From: Rhodoferax ferrireducens
GTDB taxonomy: Bacteria; Pseudomonadota; Gammaproteobacteria; Burkholderiales; Burkholderiaceae_C
Reading direction: 5' to 3'
DNA: 52,957 nucleotides
Assembly: GCF_003347515.1 (NCBI RefSeq)
Contig: NZ_QEII01000283.1
Coordinates: forward strand, 1 to 52,957
The translations under genes were made by a program, and so were the position numbers. Below the pieces are notes generated by a model that searched no databases, was not told the DNA's origin, and saw nothing but the letters and a program-made list of their open reading frames with translations. Below, one piece after another: positions 17,605-25,932 of the stretch. Numbering within the stretch: position 1 is the stretch's first letter; each line of letters opens with the position of its first letter.

Positions 17605-18331
17605 CCTGGCCCAAGAAGGCCCGCACGCGCGCACTCTCCTGGGCGCCGAAAAAGACCTCGGGCGGCGCATCCTGCGCGACCTGACCCTGGTCGATGAACA
17701 GGATGCGGTCGGCCACCTCGCGGGCAAAGCCCATCTCGTGCGTGACGATGATCATGGTCATGCCCGACTGGGCCAGCTTCTTCATCACGTCCAGCACTTC
17801 CTTGACCATTTCCGGGTCCAGCGCCGAGGTCGGCTCGTCAAAGAGCATGACCTTCGGGTTCATCGCCAGCGCACGCGCAATGGCCACCCGCTGCTGCTGC
17901 CCGCCGGAGAGCGCGAACGGGTACTTGTGGGCGTGGGCTTCCATGCCGACGCGCTTGAGCAACTCCATGGCGCGCTCGTTGGCCTCGCTGCGCGGTGTCT
18001 TGCGCACCCGCCGCGGCGCCAGCGACACGTTGTCCAGCACCGACAGGTGTGGAAACAGGTTGAACTGCTGGAACACCATGCCCAGCTCGCGGCGCAAGGC
18101 GTCCAGGTGCTTGAGGTCGTCATCCACCTCGATGCCGTCCACCACGATGCGCCCCGAGTCGTGCCGCTCCAGCCGGTTGAGCGTGCGCAGCAGCGTGCTC
18201 TTGCCGGAGCCGGAGGCGCCCAGGATGGCGCTCACCTGGCCCGCCTTGAAGTGCGTGCTGACGTCGCGCAGCACATGGTGCGGCCCAAAATGTTTGTTGA
18301 CCCGGTCAACGGTGATCAGGTTGGCGTTCAT
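17591..18331 (-). CDS. Polar amino-acid ABC transporter, ATP-binding protein
   Basis: The 246-residue ATPase has Walker [11 protein letters not shown]-loop [10 protein letters not shown], signature [10 protein letters not shown], Walker B KVMLFDEP and the switch His in IIVTHEMGF. It groups with the HisP/GlnQ type that powers uptake of polar amino acids. Its start overlaps the permease stop by four bases (ATGA), so the two are translationally coupled. It is the last gene of the operon ocd, arginase, binding protein, permease, ATPase. A likely cargo is arginine, ornithine or another basic amino acid (inference from the operon). Confidence 0.95.
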   Translation of the reverse strand: MNANLITVDRVNKHFGPHHVLRDVSTHFKAGQVSAILGASGSGKSTLLRTLNRLERHDSGRIVVDGIEVDDDLKHLDALRRELGMVFQQFNLFPHLSVLDNVSLAPRRVRKTPRSEANERAMELLKRVGMEAHAHKYPFALSGGQQQRVAIARALAMNPKVMLFDEPTSALDPEMVKEVLDVMKKLAQSGMTMIIVTHEMGFAREVADRILFIDQGQVAQDAPPEVFFGAQESARVRAFLGQVSPQ

Positions 18332-19116
18332 GGCTGGCGGCCCTCCACGTCATAGCGTCGCTCCACCGCGCCCGATATCTGGGTCAGCACGGTGGTGAGC
18401 ATCAGGTAAATCAGGGCCGTGGTGATCAGCGTCGGCAAGGGCTGGAAGGTGGCGGCCTGGATGCGGTTGCCGATGTTGGTCAGCTCCACCACCCCAATGG
18501 CATAGGCCAGGGAAGAGTCCTTGAGCAGGGCCACGGTGTTGTTGACCAGCGGCGGCAGCGCCACCTTGAAGGCCTGCGGAAAGGTCACGTCCATGAAGGT
18601 GTGCCAACCCGACAAGCCCAGCGAGCGCGAGGCCTCGACCTGCCCCTTGGGCACCGCCAGCAGGCCGCTGCGAATCGCCTCGGCGTTGTAGGCGCCGACG
18701 TTGAAGGCCAGGGCGACGCAGGCCGAGGCGAAATCGTCCAGCCGCAGGGCGGGCACCAGGCTCGGCAGCGCCAGGTACACGAACAGGATCTGCACCAGCA
18801 ACGGCGTGCCGCGCACGACCCAGATGTAGCCGGACGCGATCCAGCGCAGCAGCGACAGGCGCGAGGTTCGCCCGACCGCAGCCAGCACACCAATGACGGT
18901 GCCAGCCAGGCCCGCCATCAGCGTGAGCTCGACGGTGATGCGCGTGCCCTCGGCAAAGTACTGAGCGTTGTTGCCGATCGGATCGGGGGCCAGGGCCAAG
19001 GGCATGGCCATCAGCCAAAGCAACACTATCAGAAGCACACTGGTGACGGCAATCGTGGCGCTGGAGCGCTGCTGGCGACTCCAGTGCCGCGGCCATTCAG
19101 GAAGAATTGTCTTCAT
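18328..19116 (-). CDS. Polar amino-acid ABC transporter, permease (HisM/GlnP type)
   Basis: The membrane protein of about 262 residues has an N-terminal hydrophobic segment ([19 protein letters not shown]), then the type-1 permease core with the family motif [19 protein letters not shown] and the EAA-like coupling stretch [23 protein letters not shown], which contacts the ATPase. The ATG at 19116 (MKTILPEW) is preferred over 19149, which would put a polar leader before the first helix. It forms the inner-membrane channel with the ATPase whose start overlaps its stop and with the binding protein 36 bases upstream. Only one permease gene is present, so it probably works as a homodimer. Confidence 0.92.
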   Translation of the reverse strand: MKTILPEWPRHWSRQQRSSATIAVTSVLLIVLLWLMAMPLALAPDPIGNNAQYFAEGTRITVELTLMAGLAGTVIGVLAAVGRTSRLSLLRWIASGYIWVVRGTPLLVQILFVYLALPSLVPALRLDDFASACVALAFNVGAYNAEAIRSGLLAVPKGQVEASRSLGLSGWHTFMDVTFPQAFKVALPPLVNNTVALLKDSSLAYAIGVVELTNIGNRIQAATFQPLPTLITTALIYLMLTTVLTQISGAVERRYDVEGRQP

Positions 19117-19152
19117 GTTGTTTGTCCCGCTTATCGAGTGTTCGCCCACCGC

Positions 19153-19917
19153 TTAGTGGCAGCGCACGTCTTCATGGAAGTACTTTTTCGACAAGCTGGC
19201 ATAACTGCCGTCGGCCATGACGGCTGCCAGACCGTCGTTATAGCCTTTGGCCAGCGAGGCATTGCCTTTGGCCACGGCCGCGGCGATGCGCTCGACGAAC
19301 AGAAAGTCCCCCAGCTTCAGGCCGGCATTCGGACTGGCGGCCATGGCGGCCACGACCACAAACTTGTCGGTCACCCAGGCGTCCACGCGGTGGTTGATCA
19401 AGGCGCCCCGCGCGTCGGTGTCTTGCGGAAAATTCTTCACGTCTTTCACGCCCGAGAGCTTCTTGATGTTGTCCAAGTAGGCGCTGCCGGTTTGCACCGC
19501 GATGACTTTGCCCTTGAGGTCCGGCACCCGGTGGATGGCCGGGTCCAGCGACACGATGACGCCGCCCGAGCAGTAGTGCGGATCGGCGAAGGTCACGGCT
19601 TTGGCGCGTTCGTCGGTAATGCCGTGCGAGGCAATGACCAGGTCCCAGCGGTCCTGGCCCAAACCGGCAAACAGCGCATCAAAACTCAAGGCCTTCCATT
19701 CGATGCCCACGCCCATCTTTTTCGCCACCAGTTCGGCGAGCTCTATTTCAAAGCCGCTGAGCTTGGCGCCCTGGAAGAAATTGAACGGGGCGAACTGGCC
19801 TTCGGTGGCAATGACGATCTTGCCATCCTTTCTGACCGCGTCCAGGCTGCGGGCCTGCGCCGCCAGAGCACTGGCCATGAGCAAGCCCAGCAGGGCCCAT
19901 TTCTTGATTCGTTTCAT
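19153..19917 (-). CDS. Polar amino-acid ABC transporter, periplasmic binding protein
   Basis: The protein of about 254 residues has a signal peptide (MKRIKKWALLGLLMASALA to AQA) and a solute-binding type 3 fold with the characteristic GQFAPFNFFQGAKLSGFEIEL and LKGKVIAVQTGSAY stretches. GGAGACAAAG directly upstream fixes the start at 19917. It delivers the substrate to the permease/ATPase pair encoded downstream. It sits between the arginase gene and the permease gene in the same operon, so arginine or a related basic amino acid is the natural guess; the binding residues do not let me be more specific. Confidence 0.92.
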   Translation of the reverse strand: MKRIKKWALLGLLMASALAAQARSLDAVRKDGKIVIATEGQFAPFNFFQGAKLSGFEIELAELVAKKMGVGIEWKALSFDALFAGLGQDRWDLVIASHGITDERAKAVTFADPHYCSGGVIVSLDPAIHRVPDLKGKVIAVQTGSAYLDNIKKLSGVKDVKNFPQDTDARGALINHRVDAWVTDKFVVVAAMAASPNAGLKLGDFLFVERIAAAVAKGNASLAKGYNDGLAAVMADGSYASLSKKYFHEDVRCH

Positions 19918-20001
19918 CTTTGTCTCCGTCTTGTGGTTGATTGAGTGAATACCAGGCCCCGGCCCCTTGGCCGTTGGCACCTGATCCGGGGGGGCGTGCG
20001 C

Positions 20002-20952
20002 TCAGGCGTTGGCTTTGCGCATCAGCGTGCTTTTGCCAAACAGGCTTTCGATCAGATCGACGGCCAGCTCGGCGGTCTGGTTGCGCACATCGAGCGCTGG
20101 GTTGAGTTCCACCACATCCAGCGACGCCAGGCGTCCGGTGTCGGCAATCATTTCCATGCACAGCTGGGCTTCGCGGTAGGTCGGGCCGCCGCGCACCGTG
20201 GTGCCGACGCCGGGCGCGATGTCGGGGTCGAGAAAATCAACGTCCAGGCTGACGTGCACATGGGTGTTGGCGTCCACCCCCTGCAAGGCCTGCTCCATCG
20301 CGTGGCGCATGCCCATCTCGTCGATAAAGCGCATGTCGAACACCTCGATGCCCATGTCGTGCACCAGGCGTTTTTCACCTTCGTCCACGCTGCGGATGCC
20401 GATCTGGCGCAGGTCTCTGGAATCGAGCGCGGGCACCTGGCCGCCAATTTCGATCAGCGCCTGCGGGCCATGGCCGCACAGGCAGGCGACCGGCATGCCG
20501 TGGATGTTGCCGCTCGGCGTGAGCGTGGCGGTGTTGAAATCAGCGTGGGCGTCAAACCACAGCACGCGCAACTTTTTGCCGGTTTCGCGGCAGTGGCGCG
20601 CCACCGCGCTGATGGAGCCAATGCCCAGACAATGGTCGCCGCCGAGCATGATGGGCAGGCGCCCGGCCTGGAGTTCGGCGTACATGGCGTCGTGCAGCAA
20701 CTGGTTCCACTGCACGACTTCGGGCAGATGGCGAAAGCCGTTGACGGCGGCCTGCCAGGGGTTGGCCGGGCCGGCGAGATTGCCGCGGTCTTTGACCTCC
20801 AGGCCGAACTGGGCGATCGCCTGCGCGATGCCCGCGACGCGCAGGGCTTCGGGTCCCATGCGGGCGCCCAGGGTACCCGCGCCAATGTCGGTGGGGACGC
20901 CGATCAGGCTGACGCCGCTGGCAACAAAAGGGGCCACAGGCAGGGGGCTCAT
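20002..20952 (-). CDS. rocF: Arginase
   Basis: The 316-residue enzyme hydrolyses arginine to ornithine and urea using two Mn ions. The metal-binding motifs are complete: GGDHCLGIGS, DAHADFNT, and SLDVDFLDPDIAPG, plus the substrate stretch SGNIHGMP. The length is that of typical arginases; agmatinase or formiminoglutamase are less likely because the arginase-type SGNIHGMP and AVNGFRHLPE regions match. It overlaps the end of the ornithine cyclodeaminase gene by four bases, so its product ornithine is used by a coupled enzyme. Urea would need a urease, which is not in the window. Confidence 0.93.
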   Translation of the reverse strand: MSPLPVAPFVASGVSLIGVPTDIGAGTLGARMGPEALRVAGIAQAIAQFGLEVKDRGNLAGPANPWQAAVNGFRHLPEVVQWNQLLHDAMYAELQAGRLPIMLGGDHCLGIGSISAVARHCRETGKKLRVLWFDAHADFNTATLTPSGNIHGMPVACLCGHGPQALIEIGGQVPALDSRDLRQIGIRSVDEGEKRLVHDMGIEVFDMRFIDEMGMRHAMEQALQGVDANTHVHVSLDVDFLDPDIAPGVGTTVRGGPTYREAQLCMEMIADTGRLASLDVVELNPALDVRNQTAELAVDLIESLFGKSTLMRKANA

Positions 20953-22055
20953 GCTGCGTGCACCAGTTCTTCAAGGGGCACTGCGTCCGCGTTCGCCTGG
21001 CGTGGTGACGCTGCAGACAGCGCCGGCCGGACCAGGCTGAACAGGTCTTTCGGGTTCGGCAGCGCGGGGATCAGGGACAGCAATTGCCCCAGGCCCAGCT
21101 CCTTGGCGACGTCGCGCACAAAACGCAAGGCCGAGTAGTCTTCCAGCGCAAAACCGACGGAGTCAAACACCGTGACCTGGCTCTCGGTCGTGCGGCCTGG
21201 CGCTTTGCCGCGCAAGACTTGCCACAGCTCGGTCACCGCGAAATCGGCCGGCAAGTGCTGCAAATCGCCCTCGATGCGGGTTTGCGGCTCGTACTCCACG
21301 AACACGCTGGCACCCAGCAAGACGCCGGGGTGTAGCTCGGTCTTGCCGGGGCAATCACCACCCACGCCGTTGATGTGCATGCCGGGCTCGATCAGCTCGG
21401 GCGTCAGGATGGCGGCATTGGTTTTGTCGGCGGTCACGGTGGTCACGATGTCGGCACCGCGCACGGCCTCGGCGATGCTGGCGCAGGGGATCAGGCGCAG
21501 CGTCGTGTGCTGCAGGTTGGCGATGAGCTTGTCGGTGGCGGCGCGGTCGGTATCGAACAGGCGAATTTCTTCTATGCCCAGCAGGTAGTGAAAGGCCAGC
21601 GCCTGGAATTCGCTTTGCGCGCCATTGCCAATCAGCGCCATGCGCTTGCTGCTGGGGCGGGCCAGCGTCCGGGCGGCCACCGCCGACATGGCGGCAGTGC
21701 GCAGGGCCGTGGTCAGGGTCAATTCGCTGAGCAACTCCGGCACACCGGTGTCCACATCCGCCAGCACGCCAAAGGCCATGACGGTGGGCAGACCGACCAG
21801 ATGGTTCTTGGGATGGCCGTTGACGTATTTGAAGGCGTAGGTTTTGGCATCGGCCACCGGCATGAGCTCAATCACCCCCTCCGCCGAGTGGCTGGCGACA
21901 CGGGCACATTTGTCAAAGTCGGTCCAGCGCAAAAAGTCCGCGTAAATGTAGTCCGCCATGCGGTCCAGGGCCGCAGCCAGGCCCATTTTGGCCACGAGAG
22001 TGGCCACATCCTGGGCGCTGAGAAACTGGGTTTGGGCGAGTGCGTGGGTTTTCAT
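20949..22055 (-). CDS. Ornithine cyclodeaminase
   Basis: The protein of about 368 residues belongs to the ornithine cyclodeaminase/mu-crystallin family, which converts ornithine to proline and ammonia with bound NAD. Visible are the nucleotide-binding stretch MALIGNGAQSEFQALAFH, VTTVTADKTNAAIL, INGVGGDCPGKTELHP and the N-terminal KYVNGHPKN. The catalytic Asp is in GGDCPG. AGGAGCAGCCTC fixes the start at 22055. It heads the five-gene operon with arginase and an amino-acid ABC transporter. Its product proline can be oxidised by PutA encoded 7 kb away. It is divergent from two Lrp/AsnC regulator genes. Confidence 0.93.
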   Translation of the reverse strand: MKTHALAQTQFLSAQDVATLVAKMGLAAALDRMADYIYADFLRWTDFDKCARVASHSAEGVIELMPVADAKTYAFKYVNGHPKNHLVGLPTVMAFGVLADVDTGVPELLSELTLTTALRTAAMSAVAARTLARPSSKRMALIGNGAQSEFQALAFHYLLGIEEIRLFDTDRAATDKLIANLQHTTLRLIPCASIAEAVRGADIVTTVTADKTNAAILTPELIEPGMHINGVGGDCPGKTELHPGVLLGASVFVEYEPQTRIEGDLQHLPADFAVTELWQVLRGKAPGRTTESQVTVFDSVGFALEDYSALRFVRDVAKELGLGQLLSLIPALPNPKDLFSLVRPALSAASPRQANADAVPLEELVHAA

Positions 22056-22188
22056 GAGGCTGCTCCTGGTGGTCTCGAATAGGTAGCGAGCAGTGTCCCA
22101 AGTTGGCACGGCAATGTAAATCGTCAACATTGCTTGCTTTTCGATAAATTTCTACCATTTAGACAACAATGAATGCCACAATGACAAT
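22056..22188. promoter_or_regulatory. Divergent promoter region, ocd operon / lrp pair
   Basis: This 133-base gap separates the divergent ornithine cyclodeaminase and Lrp/AsnC genes and is the AT-rich stretch of the neighbourhood (ATTGCTTGCTTTTCGATAAA and on). Lrp-type proteins normally bind just such divergent gaps to control the neighbouring catabolic gene. No exact operator can be named. Confidence 0.5.
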
Positions 22189-22614
22189 ATGGATGCCACC
22201 GATCAACAATTGCTGTCGCTCTTGCGCAAAGACGCCCGCACCAGCGTGGCCACACTGGCCCTGAAGCTGGGGGTGTCGCGCGGCACGGTGAGCAACCGGG
22301 TCACCAAGCTGGAGGACGCCGGCGTCATCGTCGGCTACACCGTGCGCCTGCGCCCCGACGCGCAACCCTCCGAAATCAGCGCCTGGATGAGCATCGCCGT
22401 GGAAGGCAACGAGACCCGTTCGGTCATCGCCAGCCTGTTGGGCGAGCCCGGCGTGGCCACCCTGCACGACACCAACGGCCGTTGGGACTTGTTGGCCGAA
22501 CTGCGCGCGGCCAATTTGTCCGAGTTGTCCCAGGTGCTGGAGCGCATACGGCTGATCCGCGGCATCAGCAATACCGAGACCAGCATTCACCTCGAAACCT
22601 ACCGCCTGTCATGA
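22189..22614 (+). CDS. Lrp/AsnC family regulator (first of a pair)
   Basis: The 141-residue protein has an AsnC-type helix-turn-helix (TSVATLALKLGVSRGTVSNRVTKLE) and a C-terminal RAM ligand-binding domain (VEGNETRSVIASLLGEPGV, GRWDLLAEL). These regulators respond to amino acids and assemble as octamers. It is divergent from the ornithine cyclodeaminase operon, the expected target. Its stop overlaps the ATG of the next Lrp-type gene by four bases (ATGA), so the two are made together and might form mixed oligomers. Confidence 0.92.
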   Translation: MDATDQQLLSLLRKDARTSVATLALKLGVSRGTVSNRVTKLEDAGVIVGYTVRLRPDAQPSEISAWMSIAVEGNETRSVIASLLGEPGVATLHDTNGRWDLLAELRAANLSELSQVLERIRLIRGISNTETSIHLETYRLS

Positions 22615-23087
22615 GCGACACCCCGCCCGACCTCGACCGCATCGACCTCAAAATCCTGAAGGCACTGCAGGAGGATGGCCGCATCTCCAACCTCAAGCTG
22701 GCCGAGGCGGTCACCCTCTCGCCCACCGCCGTGCTGGCGCGGGTGCAGCGCCTGACCCGCGAGGGCTACATCCTGGGTTATGAGGCCCGGCTGAACCCGC
22801 TCAAACTGGGCGCGGGCCTGATGGTGTTTGTGGAGGTGCTGCTGGATCGCACCACCCCGAATGTGTTCGAGGCCTTTAAAGCGGCGGTGCAGGTGCGTGC
22901 AGAAATTATGGAGTGCCACATGGTGGCCGGCGGCTTTGACTACCTGTTGAAGACCCGCATGGCCGACATGACCGCCTACCGCGAATTCGCCGGCACCGTG
23001 CTGTGGCAACTGCCCGGCGTGCGCGAAACGCGGACCTACGCGGTGATGGAAGAGGTGAAAAACTCAACGCATCTGCCACTGCGTTGA
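22611..23087 (+). CDS. Lrp/AsnC family regulator (second of a pair)
   Basis: The 158-residue protein starts DRIDLKILKALQEDGRISN, the classic Lrp N-terminus, with a helix-turn-helix at about residues 28-50 and a RAM domain with MVAGGFDYLLKTR. It resembles Lrp and PutR-type activators more than its upstream partner does, so control of proline or ornithine catabolism is a reasonable guess. Translation is coupled to the first gene by the ATGA overlap. Which of the two binds the divergent promoter cannot be told from sequence. Confidence 0.92.
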   Translation: MSDTPPDLDRIDLKILKALQEDGRISNLKLAEAVTLSPTAVLARVQRLTREGYILGYEARLNPLKLGAGLMVFVEVLLDRTTPNVFEAFKAAVQVRAEIMECHMVAGGFDYLLKTRMADMTAYREFAGTVLWQLPGVRETRTYAVMEEVKNSTHLPLR

Positions 23088-23146
23088 AATCTTGTTCTTT
23101 GGCGCCGCTTTGGTGACAATGCGCACTTACTTTTGTGGGAACTCAT

Positions 23147-23701
23147 ATGACGAAATTGCATCATGTCCTGGTCATCGTCGCGCTGGCCGGCGCCACTTGG
23201 GGCGCTGCGGCGCAAACCATGAAACCCGGTCTATGGGAAATCAACAACAAGATGAGCAGCAGCTCGGGCGAGATGGAAAAAGCCATGGCCGAGGCGCAAA
23301 AGCAGCTCGCCAGCATGCCGCCGGATCAGCGCAAGATGATGGAAGACATGATGGCCAAGCAAGGCGTGGGCATGGGCAAAAGTCCCGGCAGCACTGCGGT
23401 GCGGCTTTGCATGACCCAAGAGATGGTGGAGCGCAATGAAGTGGCCACGCAGCAAGGCGATTGCAAGCAGACCGCCTCGCCCCGCACCGGCAACACCATG
23501 AAGTTCTCGTTTGTCTGCACCCAGCCGCCCTCCAGTGGCGAAGGTCAGGTTGTGTTTGTGAGCCCCGAGGCTTACACCATGAAGATGACGCTCAACAGCA
23601 CCGCCATGGGCAAGCCCGAGAAGATGAACATGGACGCCACCGGAAAATTCGTGTCGGCCGAATGCGGCAACATCAAGCCGATCGCTCCGCCCAAGAAATA
23701 A
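23147..23701 (+). CDS. DUF3617 family secreted protein
   Basis: The 184-residue protein has a signal peptide (TKLHHVLVIVALAGATWGAAAQ) followed by TMKPGLWEINNKM, the hallmark opening of DUF3617 proteins, then a Met-rich region and Cys residues (RLCMTQEMV, GDCKQTA, FVCTQPP, SAECGN) that could form two disulphides. The function of the family is unknown; it is probably periplasmic. The ATG at 23147 is preferred over a GTG at 23135. It stands alone between the lrp pair and the convergent end of the sugar operon. Confidence 0.87.
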   Translation: MTKLHHVLVIVALAGATWGAAAQTMKPGLWEINNKMSSSSGEMEKAMAEAQKQLASMPPDQRKMMEDMMAKQGVGMGKSPGSTAVRLCMTQEMVERNEVATQQGDCKQTASPRTGNTMKFSFVCTQPPSSGEGQVVFVSPEAYTMKMTLNSTAMGKPEKMNMDATGKFVSAECGNIKPIAPPKK

Positions 23702-23712
23702 GACCGTCGGGC

Positions 23713-24852
23713 TCAAGCCTTCAACGCAACCCAGGTCCCACCTTGGGCGTGGCTGCGAAGCGCGGCCTCGACAAAGTGCATGCCGTCCGCGCCCGCTTGC
23801 ACATCGGGCAGCGCCTGGACCTTCGTCTGCCCGGCCTGGCGGGCATGGATTTGGTCTGCCATCTCGCGATAGAGTTGGGCGAACGCTTCCAGATAGCCCT
23901 CGGGATGACCGCCGGGAATTCGCGTCGCCTGTGCCGCAGCGAGGCTCAGACCGGGGCCACCGCGAGTCAGGCGCTGGGTCGGCGCACCCAGCGGTGTGAA
24001 CCAGAGTTCGTCCGGGGCTTCCTGGCGAAAACTCAGGCTGCCTTGGCTGCCGAATACTCTTAAAGACAGGGCGTTCTGGCAGCCGGCGGCCACCTGACTC
24101 GCCCACAGGTGACCACGCGCGCCATTGTCAAAGCGCAGGCCGACATGGGCATCGTCATCCACTTGACGCCCGGCCACAAAAGTACTCAGATCGGCCGCCA
24201 ATTGGCTCACCGCCAGCCCGCTAACAAAGCAGGCCAGGTGGTAGGCATGGGTGCCAATGTCGCCAATGCAGCCGCCTTCGCCGGCCAGGGCCGGGTCGGT
24301 ACGCCATAGCGCCTGTTTTTGTCCGCTTTGCTCCAGGTCTTGCGCCAGCCAATCCTGGGCATATTCGACCTGCACCACCCGGACATCGCCCAAGACCCCG
24401 CTCTGTACCAGTTCGCGCGCGTGACGCACCATCGGGTAGCCTGAATAGGTGTAGGTCACACCCAGCAGCACACCGGATTGCTTGACCCGCGCCACCAGAT
24501 CAAGCGCCTCGTCCAGCGTGCGGGTGAGCGGTTTGTCGCAGATGACATGAATGCCGGCATCGATGAAGGCACAGGCCACGGCGTGATGCAGGTGATTCGG
24601 CGTGACCACCGCCACCGCCTCAATGCCGTCGGGCCGCGCGCCTTCAGCCAGCGCCATGGCGCGAAAGTCGGCATAGACGCGTGCCGGGTTCAGCCCCAAC
24701 TCACGCCCACTGGCCTGCGCGCGCGCCGGGTCAGACGATAGCGCCGCCGCGACGAGCTCAAAGCGATCGTCCAGGCGCGCCGCCATGCGGTGCACGCCGC
24801 CGATAAAAGCGCCCTGCCCGCCCCCCACCATACCGAGCCGAATACGTCGCAT
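23713..24852 (-). CDS. Gfo/Idh/MocA family oxidoreductase (last gene of sugar operon)
   Basis: The 379-residue protein has an N-terminal NAD(P)-binding Rossmann domain (IRLGMVGGGQGAFIGGVHR; note GGGQGAF in place of the simple GxGxxG) and the family motif CDKPLTRTLDEALDL with the EKP-type Lys, here DKP. The C-terminal half has GDIGTHAYHLACFVSG, which carries the conserved Asp/His for substrate oxidation. Such enzymes oxidise or epimerise sugars, inositols or their 3-keto derivatives. It is the last of eight genes in the operon that starts with the sugar-binding protein at 32040, and shares the operon with a second, different Gfo/Idh/MocA enzyme. Confidence 0.9.
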   Translation of the reverse strand: MRRIRLGMVGGGQGAFIGGVHRMAARLDDRFELVAAALSSDPARAQASGRELGLNPARVYADFRAMALAEGARPDGIEAVAVVTPNHLHHAVACAFIDAGIHVICDKPLTRTLDEALDLVARVKQSGVLLGVTYTYSGYPMVRHARELVQSGVLGDVRVVQVEYAQDWLAQDLEQSGQKQALWRTDPALAGEGGCIGDIGTHAYHLACFVSGLAVSQLAADLSTFVAGRQVDDDAHVGLRFDNGARGHLWASQVAAGCQNALSLRVFGSQGSLSFRQEAPDELWFTPLGAPTQRLTRGGPGLSLAAAQATRIPGGHPEGYLEAFAQLYREMADQIHARQAGQTKVQALPDVQAGADGMHFVEAALRSHAQGGTWVALKA

Positions 24853-24873
24853 GAGGATCGTTCTCCGATGTTG

Positions 24874-25932
24874 CTAGTTGTCCAGACCGAGCAGGCCGCG
24901 CAAGGCCTGGCGTTCGATGCCGGCGCCGGCAAAATCGTCGAACGCACGGTCCGCCACCCGGATGATGTGGCGCTTGATGAACTCGGCCCCTTCGCGTGCC
25001 CCGTCCTCCGGGTGTTTCAGGCAGCACTCCCATTCCAGCACGGCCCAGCCCTCAAAGTCGTATTGCGCCATCTTGGAGAAGATGCCGCCAAAGTCCACCT
25101 GCCCGTCGCCCAGAGAACGAAAGCGCCCGGCCCGATCGGCCCAGTCATTGAAGCCGCCATACACACCCTGACGTCCGCTGGCATGAAACTCGCCATCCTT
25201 GACGTGAAAGGCCTTGATGCGCTGGTGGTAAATGTCAATGAACTGCAGGTAATCGAGCTGCTGCAGCACGAAATGGCTGGGGTCGTACAGGATGTTGGCG
25301 CGGGGATGGTTACCCACCGCCGCCAGAAAGCGCTCGAAGGTGACGCCGTCGAACAGGTCTTCCCCGGGATGCAATTCGTAGCAGACGTCGACCCCCGCCT
25401 CATCGAAGGCATCCAGCAGCGGGCGCCAGCGCCGCGCCAGCTCGGCAAAAGCCTCTTCCACCAGACCGGCCGGGCGTTGCGGCCAGGGGTAGAGGTAGGG
25501 CCAGGCCAGCGCGCCCGAAAAGGTGGCGTGCGCACGCAGGCCCAGGCGCTGCGAGGCCTTGGCCGCGAGCTTGAGCTGCCCGGCGGCCCAGGCACTGCGG
25601 GCGGCGCGGTCGCCGCGCACCTGTTGCGCGGCAAAGCCATCAAACAGCGGGTCGTAGGTCGGATGCACCGCCACCAGTTGGCCCTGCAAGTGCGTGGACA
25701 GCTCACTGATCACCAGGCCGTGCGCGGCCAGGGCGCCAAGGATTTCATCGCAATAAGTCTGGCTCTCGGCGGCCCGCGCCAGGTTGAACAGACGCGCGTC
25801 CCAGGTTGGGATTTGCACCGCGCGGTAGCCGAGTAACGCCGCCCATTCGGCAATGGCCGGCAGACTGTTGAATGGCGCGGCATCCCCGGCGAACTGCGCC
25901 AGGAAAATGCCCGGCCCTTGGATCGTTTTCAT
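24874..25932 (-). CDS. Sugar phosphate isomerase/epimerase family protein (AP-endonuclease-2 fold)
   Basis: The 352-residue TIM-barrel protein has the metal-binding pattern of the xylose-isomerase-like family: YELHPGEDLFDG, NILYDPSHFVLQQLD, AFHVKDGEF and VLEWECCLKHP, giving Glu, Asp/His, His and Glu ligands. Members isomerise, epimerise or dehydrate sugars and keto-sugars. Its start overlaps the stop of the upstream oxidoreductase gene by four bases. It is about 100 residues longer than the other isomerase of the operon (27075-27842), so the two probably do different steps. Confidence 0.87.
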   Translation of the reverse strand: MKTIQGPGIFLAQFAGDAAPFNSLPAIAEWAALLGYRAVQIPTWDARLFNLARAAESQTYCDEILGALAAHGLVISELSTHLQGQLVAVHPTYDPLFDGFAAQQVRGDRAARSAWAAGQLKLAAKASQRLGLRAHATFSGALAWPYLYPWPQRPAGLVEEAFAELARRWRPLLDAFDEAGVDVCYELHPGEDLFDGVTFERFLAAVGNHPRANILYDPSHFVLQQLDYLQFIDIYHQRIKAFHVKDGEFHASGRQGVYGGFNDWADRAGRFRSLGDGQVDFGGIFSKMAQYDFEGWAVLEWECCLKHPEDGAREGAEFIKRHIIRVADRAFDDFAGAGIERQALRGLLGLDN

